64,000 nucleotides of DNA from NCBI RefSeq assembly GCF_003864335.1, contig NZ_BEXA01000003.1, forward strand, positions 1 through 64,000. Reading direction: 5' to 3'. The notes under the pieces are model-generated. The model searched no databases. It worked only from the letters and a program-made list of their open reading frames with translations, and was not told where the DNA came from. This document shows positions 27,218 to 37,376 of this stretch, in pieces. Origin of the DNA: Lentilactobacillus kosonis. GTDB lineage: Bacteria > Bacillota > Bacilli > Lactobacillales > Lactobacillaceae. A program made the translations under genes and the position numbers. Each line of letters starts with the position of its first letter. Within the stretch, counting starts at the first letter, position 1.

Positions 27218-28123
27218 TTACTTCTTTAAATCTTCGATTGAGTTAACGTTTGTCATGTAGTAAGGAACTGCTAATCCAACCTTAGCTCCTCGCAAATTAA
27301 TCCCTAAATCATCAATTTGACTTCGGTAATCTTTATAGAAGACAGCTGAAGTATTAGGTAACCAAGCACTAACCATTGCATCAGCGTCGTTACCAGCAAC
27401 TGATGCCCACATTGGCTGCATCTCCATTGCTTGGATGGTTACTTTGTAGCCCAATGATTTCAAAACCTCAGCCACTACGTTAGTAGAAGCAATTTCAGAA
27501 TCCCAAGCCACATAAGTCATCTTTATTGATTGGTTATGCACGTGTTTGATTCCTTTGGTCCATTCAGCAACTTGCTTAGGATTGTTTTTAATCCAAGCTT
27601 TAGCGGCTTTAGCTGGCTCTTCACCATTATTTACCTTAATCATTACTGATGACATCTGGGCAGGCGTCCAGTAGAATCGATCCAGCATCTCATAAGCTTC
27701 AGGTTTATCCTGTTTTAAATTCTTTCTGGTAATAGTATGAATATCTTCAGCCTTACCGTAGACATTTTTAGGATCTTTTAAGAATTTAAGCTTATATTTA
27801 GTGAACATCCAGTGGGGAGTCCAACCAGTAATTATAATTGGTAACTTCTTCTGATAATCCTTATCCAAAGTACTAGTCATGGCAGCTGTTGAACTTGTCT
27901 GCAATTGCCAATTATTTTTATCTAGCCCATAATCCTTAATTACATTTTGAGTACTAGCCATAATTCCAGCTCCGGCATCGATTCCAGTAATCGTATAGTT
28001 TACTTGTTTGCCGATTGACTCCTTAGGATTATATTTAGCAACCTGACTTGAACATCCGGCAAGCACTACTGCTAGAATTCCTAACGCTAAGAAAGTCGTT
28101 AATTTAGTGATTTTCTTTAAAAT
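27218..28123 (-). CDS. opuAC: Glycine betaine/carnitine ABC transporter, substrate-binding lipoprotein
   Basis: About 301 aa. Lipoprotein signal peptide: KKITK, hydrophobic core, lipobox LAGC-S. Mature part is an OpuAC-like type II binding protein (VNYTITGIDAGAGI, TGWTPHWMFTKYKLKFLKDP, AWLPNTSAVFYKDYR), with aromatic residues fit for a quaternary-amine cage. Start is unusual: the only ATG/GTG/TTG candidate is GTG 28132, which lies inside the AGGAGGTGG ribosome binding site. ATT at 28123, followed by LKKITKL, has ideal spacing, and I use it. Last gene of the operon. Confidence 0.88.
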   Translation of the reverse strand: MLKKITKLTTFLALGILAVVLAGCSSQVAKYNPKESIGKQVNYTITGIDAGAGIMASTQNVIKDYGLDKNNWQLQTSSTAAMTSTLDKDYQKKLPIIITGWTPHWMFTKYKLKFLKDPKNVYGKAEDIHTITRKNLKQDKPEAYEMLDRFYWTPAQMSSVMIKVNNGEEPAKAAKAWIKNNPKQVAEWTKGIKHVHNQSIKMTYVAWDSEIASTNVVAEVLKSLGYKVTIQAMEMQPMWASVAGNDADAMVSAWLPNTSAVFYKDYRSQIDDLGINLRGAKVGLAVPYYMTNVNSIEDLKK

Positions 28124-28135
28124 AGTAACCACCTC

Positions 28136-28986
28136 CTAAGACTTATCTGATGGTGTCTTATTAATTGCCTGAGTTACTCGGTCCAAGATGATAGCTAGAA
28201 TTACGATTGCTAATCCAGCAGCAAAACCACTACCAGCATCATTCCGACCGACCGCAAAGTAAACTTTGTTTCCAAGTCCCATGGCACCAATCATTGAGGC
28301 AATAACGACCATTGACAATGACAACATCATACTTTGGTTAATTCCAGCCATTAACGTTGACTTAGCTAATGGTAATTGTACTTTAAATAACTTTTGCCAT
28401 GATGTTGATCCATATGAATCAGCCGCTTCAATTAACTCAGTTGGTACTTGTCTAATTCCTAAGTTAGTCATTCTAACTGTTGGTGGCATTGCAAAAATAA
28501 CTGAGGCAATTACACCAGGAACCATTCCAATTCCAAAAAAGCAACCGCCGGGATCAAATAGACAAAGGCCGGCATTGTCTGCATAAAGTCTAAAATTGGT
28601 TTAGCAATCAATTGAACCGTATTTGACTTAGCCATCCAAATTCCAATAGGAATTCCAATTACTAAGGCAATCAGGCTCGATGTCAAAACCAGAGTTAACG
28701 TTTGCGTCATATCACGCCAATATCCTTGATTCCAAATATATAGCAATCCAATCACTTCAAAACCAATTAATGTCCAATGCTTCTGGGCTCTTAACAAGTA
28801 ATAAGTTAATCCAACAATCAAAACAATAAATAACCAAATTGGGATTAAATCAAAAATCCATTGGAAACCATCAATAATGCCTCCAATAAAGTTAGTTATC
28901 GCGTTGAAGAAACCTTCAAAACCTGATAGCCACTTAACTAAACTATTGATCCAATCTGAAACTGGTAATTGAGGGATATTATTCAT
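28136..28986 (-). CDS. opuAB: Glycine betaine ABC transporter permease (frameshifted)
   Basis: Inner-membrane permease with several helices and the binding-protein-dependent transport signature [20 protein letters not shown] (EAA loop). N-terminal [19 protein letters not shown] is typical of ProW/OpuAB. One T is missing in the run at 28535-28540; restoring it gives [20 protein letters not shown] and ~283 aa. ATG 28986 overlaps the end of the ATPase gene by eight bases and sits behind GAGGTGG. The break is most likely an error. Confidence 0.9.
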
Positions 28987-30177
28987 CTTCAGCCACCTCG
29001 TTTCCTGAAATTGCGCCAAGAACGGCACCTCTAATGATAATTCCTAATAAATGATTTTGTTTATCAACAACCGCATATGGGTATGGTGATTTAGAGATTT
29101 GATCCAAGATTGTAGTGATTGGGGTATCTTCTTGAGTAGTTGGGATGTTGTTTTCAACGATTGAATCCAACCTACGTTCACCCTTTTCAATTAATTCCAA
29201 CGCATGCTTAGCATCAACGATTCCAACAAATTCACGTTTACTATTAACCACGTAAACAGATGAAATTTCATTTTCACGCATTCGTCGAATAGCAATTCTT
29301 GGGCCGTCTTTATCAATATTGACCGTATTTGGTCGAATCATAACATTAGCAGCCGTTAGGACCTTAGTCCGATCAACATCTTCAATAAATCTTTCAACAT
29401 AAGCATCAGCTGGCTGGGTAAGAATCTCTTCAGGGGTTCCAGTCTGAACAACTTCTCCGTCCTTCATGATCATAATTCGGTCACCAATTCTCAAAGCTTC
29501 ATTCAAATCATGAGAAATAAAGACGATTGTCTTATGGAGATTTTCTTGTAAATCTAACAATTCATTTTGCATATCTTTACGGTTAAGTGGATCCAAAGCA
29601 GAAAAAGCCTCATCCATTAGCAAAATCTCAGTATCGTTAGCTAACGCTCTAGCCAACCCTACCCGTTGTTGCATCCCACCAGATAGTTGAGTTGGCAATT
29701 GATCATCGTATCCATGCAGGCCCACTAACTCAAGGGCATCATGGGCTTTTTTTAGCCGTTCTTCTTTATCAACACCCTTAACTTCCAAACCGTAGGCAGT
29801 ATTTTCAATAATCGTCCGGTTAGGTAGTAAAGCGAATCCTTGAAAGACCATGCTCATTTTTTACGACGAACTTCTAATAGTTCTTTCTTGCTTAAGCTAG
29901 TTAAATCTTGACCATCAATTAAAATGTGCCCAGACGTAGGTTCAATTAATCGGTTGATCATTCTAATCATCGTTGACTTTCCTGAACCAGAAAGTCCCAT
30001 GATTACAAAAATCTCGCCTTCATTTACCTCAAAACTAGCATTTTTAACGCCCACCGTAGATCCGGTTTCTTCTAGGATCTCAGCCTTTGACTTACCAGCG
30101 TCAATTAATTCTTGGGCCCGGCCAATCCGGCGACCAAATATTTTGGTAAGATTTTGCACTTGAAGTTTAGTTGTCAT
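28979..30177 (-). CDS. opuAA: Glycine betaine ABC transporter ATPase with CBS domains (frameshifted)
   Basis: Walker [10 protein letters not shown] (~60), signature LSGGMQQR, Walker [13 protein letters not shown], switch His ISHD, then two CBS domains (~260-395; [20 protein letters not shown] and [19 protein letters not shown]) that in OpuA sense ionic strength. One A is missing in the run at 29857-29862; restoring it gives [16 protein letters not shown] and ~399 aa. First gene of the three-gene operon; ATG behind AGGAGGA. Confidence 0.93.
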
Positions 30178-30510
30178 GTGCTCCTCCTTACATTCTTTAA
30201 AATAAAAAATTTATTTTTATAAGGGCTTAAATTAGTCCCCAAAAATAAATTAACAGATACAACCGTAACAAAATCAGTGAACTAATTCAAATGATTATCC
30301 CCTGGTTAAAATTAGTTTACCCGCTTAATTTACCTATATGATAAGGATAGCACTAATTTAATTTATATTGAAAAAATAGTCTTTTTATCATTGCTTCAAT
30401 GAAATTTCTAGATAATTTATGATGCATAATTGCATTTTTCTTGACACCTAGATACAAAATAATTTAGCATATATCGTGCATTAATATTTTATTTTTATAG
30501 GAGAATCGTC
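30178..30510. other. Divergent intergenic region between opuAA and the aquaporin gene
   Basis: 333 bases of very AT-rich sequence. It contains the aquaporin promoter and, just upstream, the palindrome ATGCA-TAAT-TGCAT (30422-30435). A leftward promoter for the betaine operon must lie here, but I find no convincing pair of hexamers. No coding potential or structured RNA seen. Confidence 0.6.
30441..30470 (+). promoter_or_regulatory. Sigma-A promoter of the aquaporin gene
   Basis: Perfect TTGACA at 30441-30446, 18-base spacer, TAGCAT at 30465-30470. The start codon follows 40 bases on, with AGGAGA as ribosome binding site. Confidence 0.6.
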
Positions 30511-31158
30511 ATGAAGAAATATCTCGCAGAGTTTTTCGGTACTATGATTCTAGTTTTACTAGGAACCGGTACTGTCGTTATTGCCAAGGGTGATGTTCTA
30601 GCCATTGGGCTTGCCTTCGGATTAGCAATCACCATTTCAGCATACTCATTTGGTGCTGTATCTGGTGGTCACTTCAACCCAGCCGTTACAACAGCAATGT
30701 TGATCAACCATAAAATTAATGTAACAAATGCCATTGGTTACATTATTGCTCAATTTGTTGGTGCGACAGTTGGTTCTGGTTTTGTATTATACTTTGTTAA
30801 ATCATTAGGTTTATCAAGTACCTCACTAGGGCAAACTGATTTCCCTAACATTTCTACTCTCACAGCTATTATTGTGGAAATCTTGATTACATTTATTTTT
30901 GTAACTATTATATTATTAGTTACTAGCGAAACATTTGGTAATCCTAATATGGCAGGATTGATCATTGGTATCGCTCTTGCATTCTTAATTATTATTGCCT
31001 TAAATCTAACTGGTGGTTCATTAAACCCAGCTAGATCATTTGGACCAGCAATTTTCGCTGGGGGCTCAGCTCTTTCTCACTACTGGGTATTCCTAGTCGC
31101 TCCCGAAATTGGGGCTATCTTAGCAGCATTTGTGGCAAGATACTTGAAGACTAACTAA
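30511..31158 (+). CDS. Aquaporin / glycerol facilitator (MIP family)
   Basis: 215 aa, six membrane helices with two NPA half-helix motifs: GGHFNPAVT (~65) and GSLNPARSFGPA (~170). The internal duplication is visible. Short length and NPAR after the second motif resemble AqpZ-type water channels, but many lactobacillar members also pass glycerol or other small neutral solutes, so the substrate is open. Own promoter and terminator, opposite in direction to the betaine transporter. Both may respond to osmotic conditions, which is inference from adjacency. Confidence 0.92.
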   Translation: MKKYLAEFFGTMILVLLGTGTVVIAKGDVLAIGLAFGLAITISAYSFGAVSGGHFNPAVTTAMLINHKINVTNAIGYIIAQFVGATVGSGFVLYFVKSLGLSSTSLGQTDFPNISTLTAIIVEILITFIFVTIILLVTSETFGNPNMAGLIIGIALAFLIIIALNLTGGSLNPARSFGPAIFAGGSALSHYWVFLVAPEIGAILAAFVARYLKTN

Positions 31159-31167
31159 TTAGTTATC

Positions 31168-31201
31168 AAAAAGACACTACAATAACGTAGTGTCTTTTTT
31201 A
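31168..31201 (+). terminator. Terminator shared by aquaporin and DUF1304 genes
   Basis: Ten-bp stem AAGACACTAC / GTAGTGTCTT, loop AATAAC, long T run on the plus strand and A run on the other side, so it can also serve the convergent gene. Confidence 0.9.
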
Positions 31202-31561
31202 TAATCCAATAAAAATTGCAATCATGGTAATCATTGCGACCCCACCTTGCAATAAGATAATTTTAGGATTACTAGTTATCCCACCATAAATGGCAACTAA
31301 CACCGTATAAATCATCAAAATCAGCAATGCAGGCTGACTATTATACATAAAAATTGCTAATAAAATTAAGCCACCAATTAAGCCATTATAAACCCCTTGA
31401 TTCTTTAATAATGCATTAACAGTTGGCCGCTCGAGCTCCTCTTGAGTTTGATTAAAGACTTTTGCAGTGCGCTTAGATGTCGTTGCAAACGTTTCAAGAT
31501 ATAAAATATAGACAAACTCTATGGCCACTAATGTTCCCAATATTTTGATAATAACACTCAT
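31199..31561 (-). CDS. DUF1304 family membrane protein
   Basis: 120 aa with four predicted membrane helices. The first helix carries AIEFVYILYLETF, followed by the loop NALLKNQGVYNGLI and a third region VLVAIYGGITSNPKI, all characteristic of DUF1304. Function unknown. Single gene; its stop codon lies in the shared terminator. Confidence 0.85.
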   Translation of the reverse strand: MSVIIKILGTLVAIEFVYILYLETFATTSKRTAKVFNQTQEELERPTVNALLKNQGVYNGLIGGLILLAIFMYNSQPALLILMIYTVLVAIYGGITSNPKIILLQGGVAMITMIAIFIGL

Positions 31562-31590
31562 GTTCTTAATGCCCCCACTCCATTATAAAT

Positions 31591-31632
31591 AAAAAGCCGC
31601 TATCCACGTATATTGCATTGGGATAACGGTTT
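31591..31632 (-). terminator. Terminator of the pcrA-to-rlmCD operon
   Basis: CCGCTATCC pairs with GGATAACGG (one mismatch) over a ~14-base loop. On the minus strand it is followed by five T. Confidence 0.75.
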
Positions 31633-31665
31633 TTATTATACTTTAAAATTAGTAAACACGTTGGT

Positions 31666-33033
31666 TTAAGCGCGTTCCAAAACCGAAACACTTTCCACAT
31701 GAACGGTTTGTGGGAATTGATCAACAGGTTGAATTGGCTGGTTAAGATGGTAACCAAGGTCACCAAATAACTTAACGTCTCGAGCCAATGTAGCTGGATT
31801 ACATGATACGTAAACTACCCGTTTAGGATTCATGTCAGCCACACTCTTAATCAATGATTCAGCTAGGCCTTTACGTGGTGGATCAACAATAACAACATCT
31901 GGTTTTAAGCCATCCGCTTGCCATTTTTCCATCTGCTCTTCAGCCTTGTTCGTTACGAACTTAACATTTTTAATTTTGTTAATCTTGGCGTTAGTTTCAG
32001 CATCCTTAACGGCGTCTTCAACAACTTCAACCCCATAAACTTGCTTAACTGCGTTCGCAACTGACAATGAAATGGTTCCAATTCCACTATAAGCATCGAT
32101 AACCACGTCATCCTTACTCAGTTCAGCCTTATCAATTGCTAATTGGTAAAGTTTTTCAGTTTGTACAGGATTAACTTGGTAGAAAGAGTTAGCAGAGATT
32201 TCAAAATCTAGTCCCATTAGTTGATCATGAATTCGGTCAACTCCACTTAATAAGACATTCTTCTTACCTAACACAACGTTAGTCTTCTCTGGATTGATGT
32301 TTTGAATCAAACTAGTTAAACCAGGAATCTTTTCGTTGATTTCTCTAGTAATTTCTTCCACACTAGGTAACTTCTTAGTTCTAGTAACCAGAACAATCAT
32401 CATTTCGTCAGAGTATTTACCCACTCGAACCATGATGTTTCGAACTACTCCAGTATGGTTCCGTTCATCATATGCTTCCAATTGGAATTTTCGAAGAACA
32501 TCTCGCACAATCAATACAGCCTTATCGATTCTTTCATCCTGAATCTTAAAGTCTTCCAAAGGAATCATTTCATGTGAATGCTTCTTATAAAAACCAGTTG
32601 ATAGTAATCCATTAACATTTCTAACGGGAATCTGAGCTTTGTTTCGGTAATGGAATGGATCTTCCATCCCAATAGTTTCATTAACTTCTGCTGGAATCTT
32701 TAATTTATCAAAATCAACTTGAACTTGGTGTTGCTTAAATTTCAATTGGGCAGGGTAATTCAAATGTTGTAATGGTGTGATCCCAGTTTGGGTATATGCC
32801 TTTTCGATTCCGTGAACCCGGTCTGGACTTTCAACCAATACCTTATCCACTCGCCCAAAGGCGAAGTTTTTCTTAACTTTAGTAACTAAGGCAATTACCT
32901 TCTCACCAACTAAAGCATTTTCAATAAAGATTGGAAAATCTTCAATCTTGGCAACACCCATTCCTTCGTAAGTTAAGTCTTGAATCGTTACTTCATAAGT
33001 TTCGTTCTTGGCAACTGGGGCCGTAAATTTCAT
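31666..33033 (-). CDS. rlmCD: 23S rRNA (uracil-C5)-methyltransferase, RlmCD type
   Basis: 455 aa. N-terminal TRAM domain (~1-60; VTIQDLTYEGMGVAKIEDFP), then a SAM-dependent methyltransferase domain with VIDAYSGIGTISL, VDPPRKGL and the nucleophile Cys in VYVSCNPATLARDV. Related enzymes methylate U747 and U1939. The four-Cys iron-sulfur cluster of RlmD is not visible, as in other Firmicute RlmCD. ATG 33033 lies behind AAAGGTG; a longer frame from 33087 has no ribosome binding site. Confidence 0.9.
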   Translation of the reverse strand: MKFTAPVAKNETYEVTIQDLTYEGMGVAKIEDFPIFIENALVGEKVIALVTKVKKNFAFGRVDKVLVESPDRVHGIEKAYTQTGITPLQHLNYPAQLKFKQHQVQVDFDKLKIPAEVNETIGMEDPFHYRNKAQIPVRNVNGLLSTGFYKKHSHEMIPLEDFKIQDERIDKAVLIVRDVLRKFQLEAYDERNHTGVVRNIMVRVGKYSDEMMIVLVTRTKKLPSVEEITREINEKIPGLTSLIQNINPEKTNVVLGKKNVLLSGVDRIHDQLMGLDFEISANSFYQVNPVQTEKLYQLAIDKAELSKDDVVIDAYSGIGTISLSVANAVKQVYGVEVVEDAVKDAETNAKINKIKNVKFVTNKAEEQMEKWQADGLKPDVVIVDPPRKGLAESLIKSVADMNPKRVVYVSCNPATLARDVKLFGDLGYHLNQPIQPVDQFPQTVHVESVSVLERA

Positions 33034-33107
33034 GTATACACCTTTTCCTTTAACCAAATAAAAATTGCGAAGCAAAGTAATCGCCACGCAATCTCTTATT
33101 TTATCTC

Positions 33108-34120
33108 TTAGTTATTATCGTCAGTATCGTTATCTGGAAGCTTATCGACATTTTCAATAAATGTCTTTTCTAAGTTAATTAGTTCTTCACTGTCATCAGT
33201 GTACGCCTTATTTGGAATATCGTCTAGGTTAGCGAACGTTTCAATGTGCTGTTTAAGTTAACAAACTTCATTGGTGCATCACCACCATACTCACCATCAA
33301 GGTTTATCTGCATACGATTCTTAACAGGTTTGGCAACGACCTTCTTGGTTTTTTTGTAAATAATCCGAGGATCATTGATGTGCTTGCCGCCATTAATTAC
33401 CTTAGCAGCTAAATGCATGATCTCCACTAAATTACTGGTTTTAACAATAATTAATGTAAATTTACCATCATCAAGAGCAGCGTCTGGGACGATTTGTTCA
33501 AAACCGCCAACCGAATTGGTGAGAGCCAAGAAAAACATTGAAGCTTTACCATTGAATTCACCATCATCATACTTAATATTCATTTCAATTGGCTTAATTC
33601 GTGGTAATAGTTCAGCTCCCCTAACTAAATAAGCTAAATATCCAAATAAAGTTTTTAAATCTGAAGGAACATCATACGTCAGCTCGGTTAATAATCCACC
33701 AGCTGCAATATTGATAAAGTAATTCTCATCAGCCTTACCAACATCCATACGAATTGTTTGATTCTTTAAGACAACCTTAGCTGCCTCAACAGGATCTTCA
33801 CGGGGAATGTGCAACGCCCTAGCGTAATCATTAGTCGTTCCCGCCGGAATAATGGCCATTTTAGGTCGCTTTTTTAATGGGGCAAGCCCATTTACGACCT
33901 CATTAATGGTCCCGTCCCCACCAGCTGCAACCACTAAATCGAATCCTTCTTTTCCAGCTCGACTAGCCTCATTTTTAGCCGAATCGGGCTCTGGTGTTGT
34001 AGCAAAAGCACTTGTCTCATATCCCGCTTGTTCGAAAATATTCAGAATATCAACTAGCTTTTGCTTTAATAATTCCCTTCCAGATGTTGGGTTATAAATT
34101 ACTCTGGCACGTTTACGCAT
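33108..34120 (-). CDS. dagK: Diacylglycerol/lipid kinase, DagK type (frameshifted near the C-terminus)
   Basis: Recycles diacylglycerol to phosphatidic acid. ATP-binding domain with YNPTSG, VAAGGDGTINEVVNGL and PAGTTNDYARAL, followed by the beta-rich second domain (NIAAGGLLTELTY, DGKFTLIIVK). The continuous frame stops at 33224. Adding one A at the TTT of 33252-33254 gives MKFVNLKQHIETFANLDDI and extends through an acidic tail to a stop at 33108, ~337 aa, the usual family length. Confidence 0.88.
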
Positions 34121-34136
34121 ACCCTTACCTGTCCTT

Positions 34137-35558
34137 CTATTTATTCATTGATGCAATTAATAACTTGTTTACAACCGATGGATTGGCTTTTCCTTGGGTC
34201 TTCTTCATAATCTGACCAACTAAGAAACCAATGGCCCGGTCTTTACCATTATGGAAATCTTCGATTGATTGAGGATTATCAGCAAGAACTTCATCAACGA
34301 TTGGTTGAATTTGAGCAGGATCCGAAAGCTGAACCATGCCTTTTTCTTCAACAAATGCCTTAGGTTCTTTACCTTCTGAAACTGCCTTGAAGACCTTTTT
34401 AGCCATCTTTGATGAAATTGTTCCATCTGTAATCAACTTAACCATTGTTGCTAAGTTTTCAGCGGTAATATCGGTTTTTTGCAAATCAACGTGGTTATCA
34501 TTCAAGTAGGCGTTAACGTCACCTTGAAGATAGTTAGCTGATAATTTAGGATCAGCACCTTGAGATACCATTTCATCAAAGAAATCAGACATCTCCTTGG
34601 TTTGAGTAAGCACCATCGCATCGTAATCAGTAATTCCTAATTCATTAACGTAACGATTACGACGCTTCTTAGGAGCCTCAGGAAGCTCTGTTTCAATTGA
34701 ATCAATCCATGCTTGAGAAATATCCAATTCAGGTAAGTCTGGTTCTGGGAAATAACGATAATCGTCAGCGCCTTCCTTAACCCGCATCAAAATTGTTTGA
34801 CCTGTAGTTTCATCAAAACGACGAGTTTCTGGTTGAATCACTTCACCTGACATCAGTAGTCGTTGTTGACGTTGTTCTTCATAGGCCAATCCCTTACGAA
34901 CATAATTGAATGAGTTCAAGTTCTTAAGCTCAGTCTTAACCCCATATTCTTTTTGACCAACTGGACGGATTGAAATGTTAACATCAACCCGCATTGATCC
35001 TTCTTCCATCTTAACATCAGAAACACCTGTAAATTGGATAACTTGGCGAAGTTCTTCCAAGTAAGCATATGCCTCATCTGGTGAAGCAATATCTGGTTTG
35101 GAAACAATTTCAACCAATGGGGTTCCTTGACGGTTCAAATCAACGTAAGAATATTGATTACTATGGGTGTTTTTCCCAGCATCTTCTTCAATATGAAGTT
35201 CTTGAATTCCGATACGTTTCTTCTTACCATCAACTTCAATCTCTACATAACCATCGTGACCTAGTGGTGTCTCAGATTCAGTAATTTGATACGCCTTAGG
35301 ATTATCTGGGTAAAAATAGTTTTTCCGATCGAAATGTGGATGGCGTTCAATATCAGCATGTAAGGCTAACGCAGCCTTAATTCCTGATTCAACAACCCCT
35401 TTGTTGGTTGAAGGTAAAACACCAGGATAACCCCAATCAATAACGTTAGTGTTTGAGTTAGGGTCATCACCGAATTCAACGGGAGATGGACTAAAAATTT
35501 TCGAGTTAGTTTTTAACTCCACGTGGACTTCAAGTCCAATTGTTGTTTCAAAATTCAT
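34137..35558 (-). CDS. gatB: Aspartyl/glutamyl-tRNA(Asn/Gln) amidotransferase subunit B
   Basis: 473 aa. Binds mischarged tRNA and activates the side chain for amidation. N-terminal cradle domain beginning [58 protein letters not shown] and a helical YqeY-like tail (~330-473). Start codon overlaps the gatA stop (TAATG). Intact. Confidence 0.96.
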   Translation of the reverse strand: MNFETTIGLEVHVELKTNSKIFSPSPVEFGDDPNSNTNVIDWGYPGVLPSTNKGVVESGIKAALALHADIERHPHFDRKNYFYPDNPKAYQITESETPLGHDGYVEIEVDGKKKRIGIQELHIEEDAGKNTHSNQYSYVDLNRQGTPLVEIVSKPDIASPDEAYAYLEELRQVIQFTGVSDVKMEEGSMRVDVNISIRPVGQKEYGVKTELKNLNSFNYVRKGLAYEEQRQQRLLMSGEVIQPETRRFDETTGQTILMRVKEGADDYRYFPEPDLPELDISQAWIDSIETELPEAPKKRRNRYVNELGITDYDAMVLTQTKEMSDFFDEMVSQGADPKLSANYLQGDVNAYLNDNHVDLQKTDITAENLATMVKLITDGTISSKMAKKVFKAVSEGKEPKAFVEEKGMVQLSDPAQIQPIVDEVLADNPQSIEDFHNGKDRAIGFLVGQIMKKTQGKANPSVVNKLLIASMNK

Positions 35559-37021
35559 TAGTTGTTTCCTCCCATCTTTGGTGTTTGTTTATGAAAATCA
35601 GTTGCTTGCTCAAACGCACTACCAGCTTGGTAAATCGTTGCTTCATCGAATGGCTTACCAATTAATTGCACACCGACTGGAAGTCCGTCAGCAAAACCAG
35701 CTGGAATTGACATTCCTGGCAAACCAGCCAAGTTAACTGGTAATGTCAGTACGTCATTCATGTACATTGTCATTGGATCACTAACATCTTCGCCAATTCC
35801 ATACGCAGGAGTTGGGGCAGTAGGTGCTAAAATTAAGTCATAGTCTTTAAAAATCTTGGTGAAATCATTAATCATTAAAGTTCTAACTTGTGCTGCCTTC
35901 TTGAAGTAAGCATCGTAGAACCCAGCGGAAAGTGAAAATGTTCCTAACATAATCCGACGCTTAACTTCATCACCAAATCCTTCTGAACGAGACTTGACGT
36001 ATAATTCTTCAAGATTCTTCACATCTTCAGCGCGATAACCATAACGAATCCCGTCAAAACGCTGTAAGTTAGATGATGCTTCTGATGAAGAGATAATGTA
36101 GTACGCAGCTACCCCATATTCGGTATGCGGTAATGAGACCTCTTCAACTGTCGCACCCATTTTTTTATAGGTTTCCGCTGCATCAAGGACCGTTTGCTTA
36201 ACGGCATCGTCAATCCCAGCAGCCATAAATTCAGTCGGAATTCCGATTTTCATTCCCTTAACACCAGCATTTAAATTAGCTGTAAAGTCAGGAACTTCCT
36301 TATCTGAACTGGTCATATCATGTTCATCATGGCCAGCAATTGCATTTAACAAAGTCGCATTGTCTTCAACGTTTCTAGTAATTGGACCAATTTGGTCTAA
36401 TGATGAACCAAATGCAATTAGCCCCCAACGAGAAACTCGACCATACGTTGGCTTCATCCCAACCACACCATTAAATGATGCTGGTTGACGAATTGAACCA
36501 CCCGTATCTGAACCTAAAGCAGCAATCACTTCACCAGCAGCAACGGCTGCAGCAGAACCACCTGATGAACCACCAGGGACTTTGGTTGTGTCCCAAGGAT
36601 TATGAGTGATCTTAAAAGCAGAATTTTCAGTAGAACCACCCATGGCAAATTCGTCCATGTTAGTTTTACCAATACTAATTGCGTTTAAATTAGCAAGCTT
36701 ATCAACAACAGTTGCGCTATAAATTGGTTTAAAGTTTTCCAACATCTTTGAGGCAGCAGTAGTTGTAAATCCTTTAGTAACTAAGTTATCCTTTAATGCA
36801 ATTGGCATTCCTGATAATAAGTTATCAGCATCGATGCCAGCTTCATCAACTGCTTTAGCACGCTTCAAAGCGCCATCTTCGTCAACATTGATGAAAGCAT
36901 TAATATCTTTATCAACATCAGCAATGTTAGCAAGGGTTTGTTTCGTTAGTTCTTCAGAAGTAATTTCTTTGTTAACTAACTTTTCATGAAGTGAACTCAA
37001 TGATTGATCAAAATAATTCAT
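35558..37021 (-). CDS. gatA: Aspartyl/glutamyl-tRNA(Asn/Gln) amidotransferase subunit A
   Basis: 487 aa amidase. Ser-cisSer-Lys triad: Lys in PIALKDNLV (~77), Ser in [15 protein letters not shown] and [13 protein letters not shown]. Supplies ammonia from glutamine to GatB. Its ATG overlaps the gatC stop. Intact and of normal length. Confidence 0.97.
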   Translation of the reverse strand: MNYFDQSLSSLHEKLVNKEITSEELTKQTLANIADVDKDINAFINVDEDGALKRAKAVDEAGIDADNLLSGMPIALKDNLVTKGFTTTAASKMLENFKPIYSATVVDKLANLNAISIGKTNMDEFAMGGSTENSAFKITHNPWDTTKVPGGSSGGSAAAVAAGEVIAALGSDTGGSIRQPASFNGVVGMKPTYGRVSRWGLIAFGSSLDQIGPITRNVEDNATLLNAIAGHDEHDMTSSDKEVPDFTANLNAGVKGMKIGIPTEFMAAGIDDAVKQTVLDAAETYKKMGATVEEVSLPHTEYGVAAYYIISSSEASSNLQRFDGIRYGYRAEDVKNLEELYVKSRSEGFGDEVKRRIMLGTFSLSAGFYDAYFKKAAQVRTLMINDFTKIFKDYDLILAPTAPTPAYGIGEDVSDPMTMYMNDVLTLPVNLAGLPGMSIPAGFADGLPVGVQLIGKPFDEATIYQAGSAFEQATDFHKQTPKMGGNN

Positions 37022-37332
37022 TATTCGTTATCCCCACTTTCATCGATAATTGCAGGAACCTTAATATAGCCATTTTCAGCGTCTGGAGCATTATCTAGTA
37101 ACTCTTCACGTTGATTCCAATTATCAGCAATATCTTCTCTCATCGTGTTTAATTGATCACTAACACTGGTTGTTGGTTCAACCCCTTCGGTATTAACTTT
37201 ACTTAGGGTTTCAAACATTCCGATAATTTTATCTAGTTGATTCGTGAAATATGGAAGCTGATCTGCTTCCAACTTTAATTTTGCTAGTTCAGCAACGTGG
37301 TTTACTTGGTCTTCTGAAATTCTTTCGCTCAT
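37021..37332 (-). CDS. gatC: Aspartyl/glutamyl-tRNA(Asn/Gln) amidotransferase subunit C
   Basis: 103 aa. Small belt subunit holding GatA and GatB together; [12 protein letters not shown] near the N-terminus and [10 protein letters not shown] near the end are diagnostic. ATG 37332 is chosen for its AGGAAGG ribosome binding site, over an in-frame opening at 37350. Confidence 0.94.
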   Translation of the reverse strand: MSERISEDQVNHVAELAKLKLEADQLPYFTNQLDKIIGMFETLSKVNTEGVEPTTSVSDQLNTMREDIADNWNQREELLDNAPDAENGYIKVPAIIDESGDNE

Positions 37333-37376
37333 TTCGACCCTTCCTTTCAATTAATCACAAGTGACATTTTACCATA

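Noticed and set aside
28979-30177. Gene decay of the betaine transporter (two broken genes in a row)
   Set aside because: Both breaks are single-base losses in runs, with all motifs otherwise intact, and the same damage occurs in essential genes nearby.
35069-35284. Plus-strand frames within gatB and gatA
   Set aside because: Shadow frames of strongly conserved minus-strand genes with no initiation signals.
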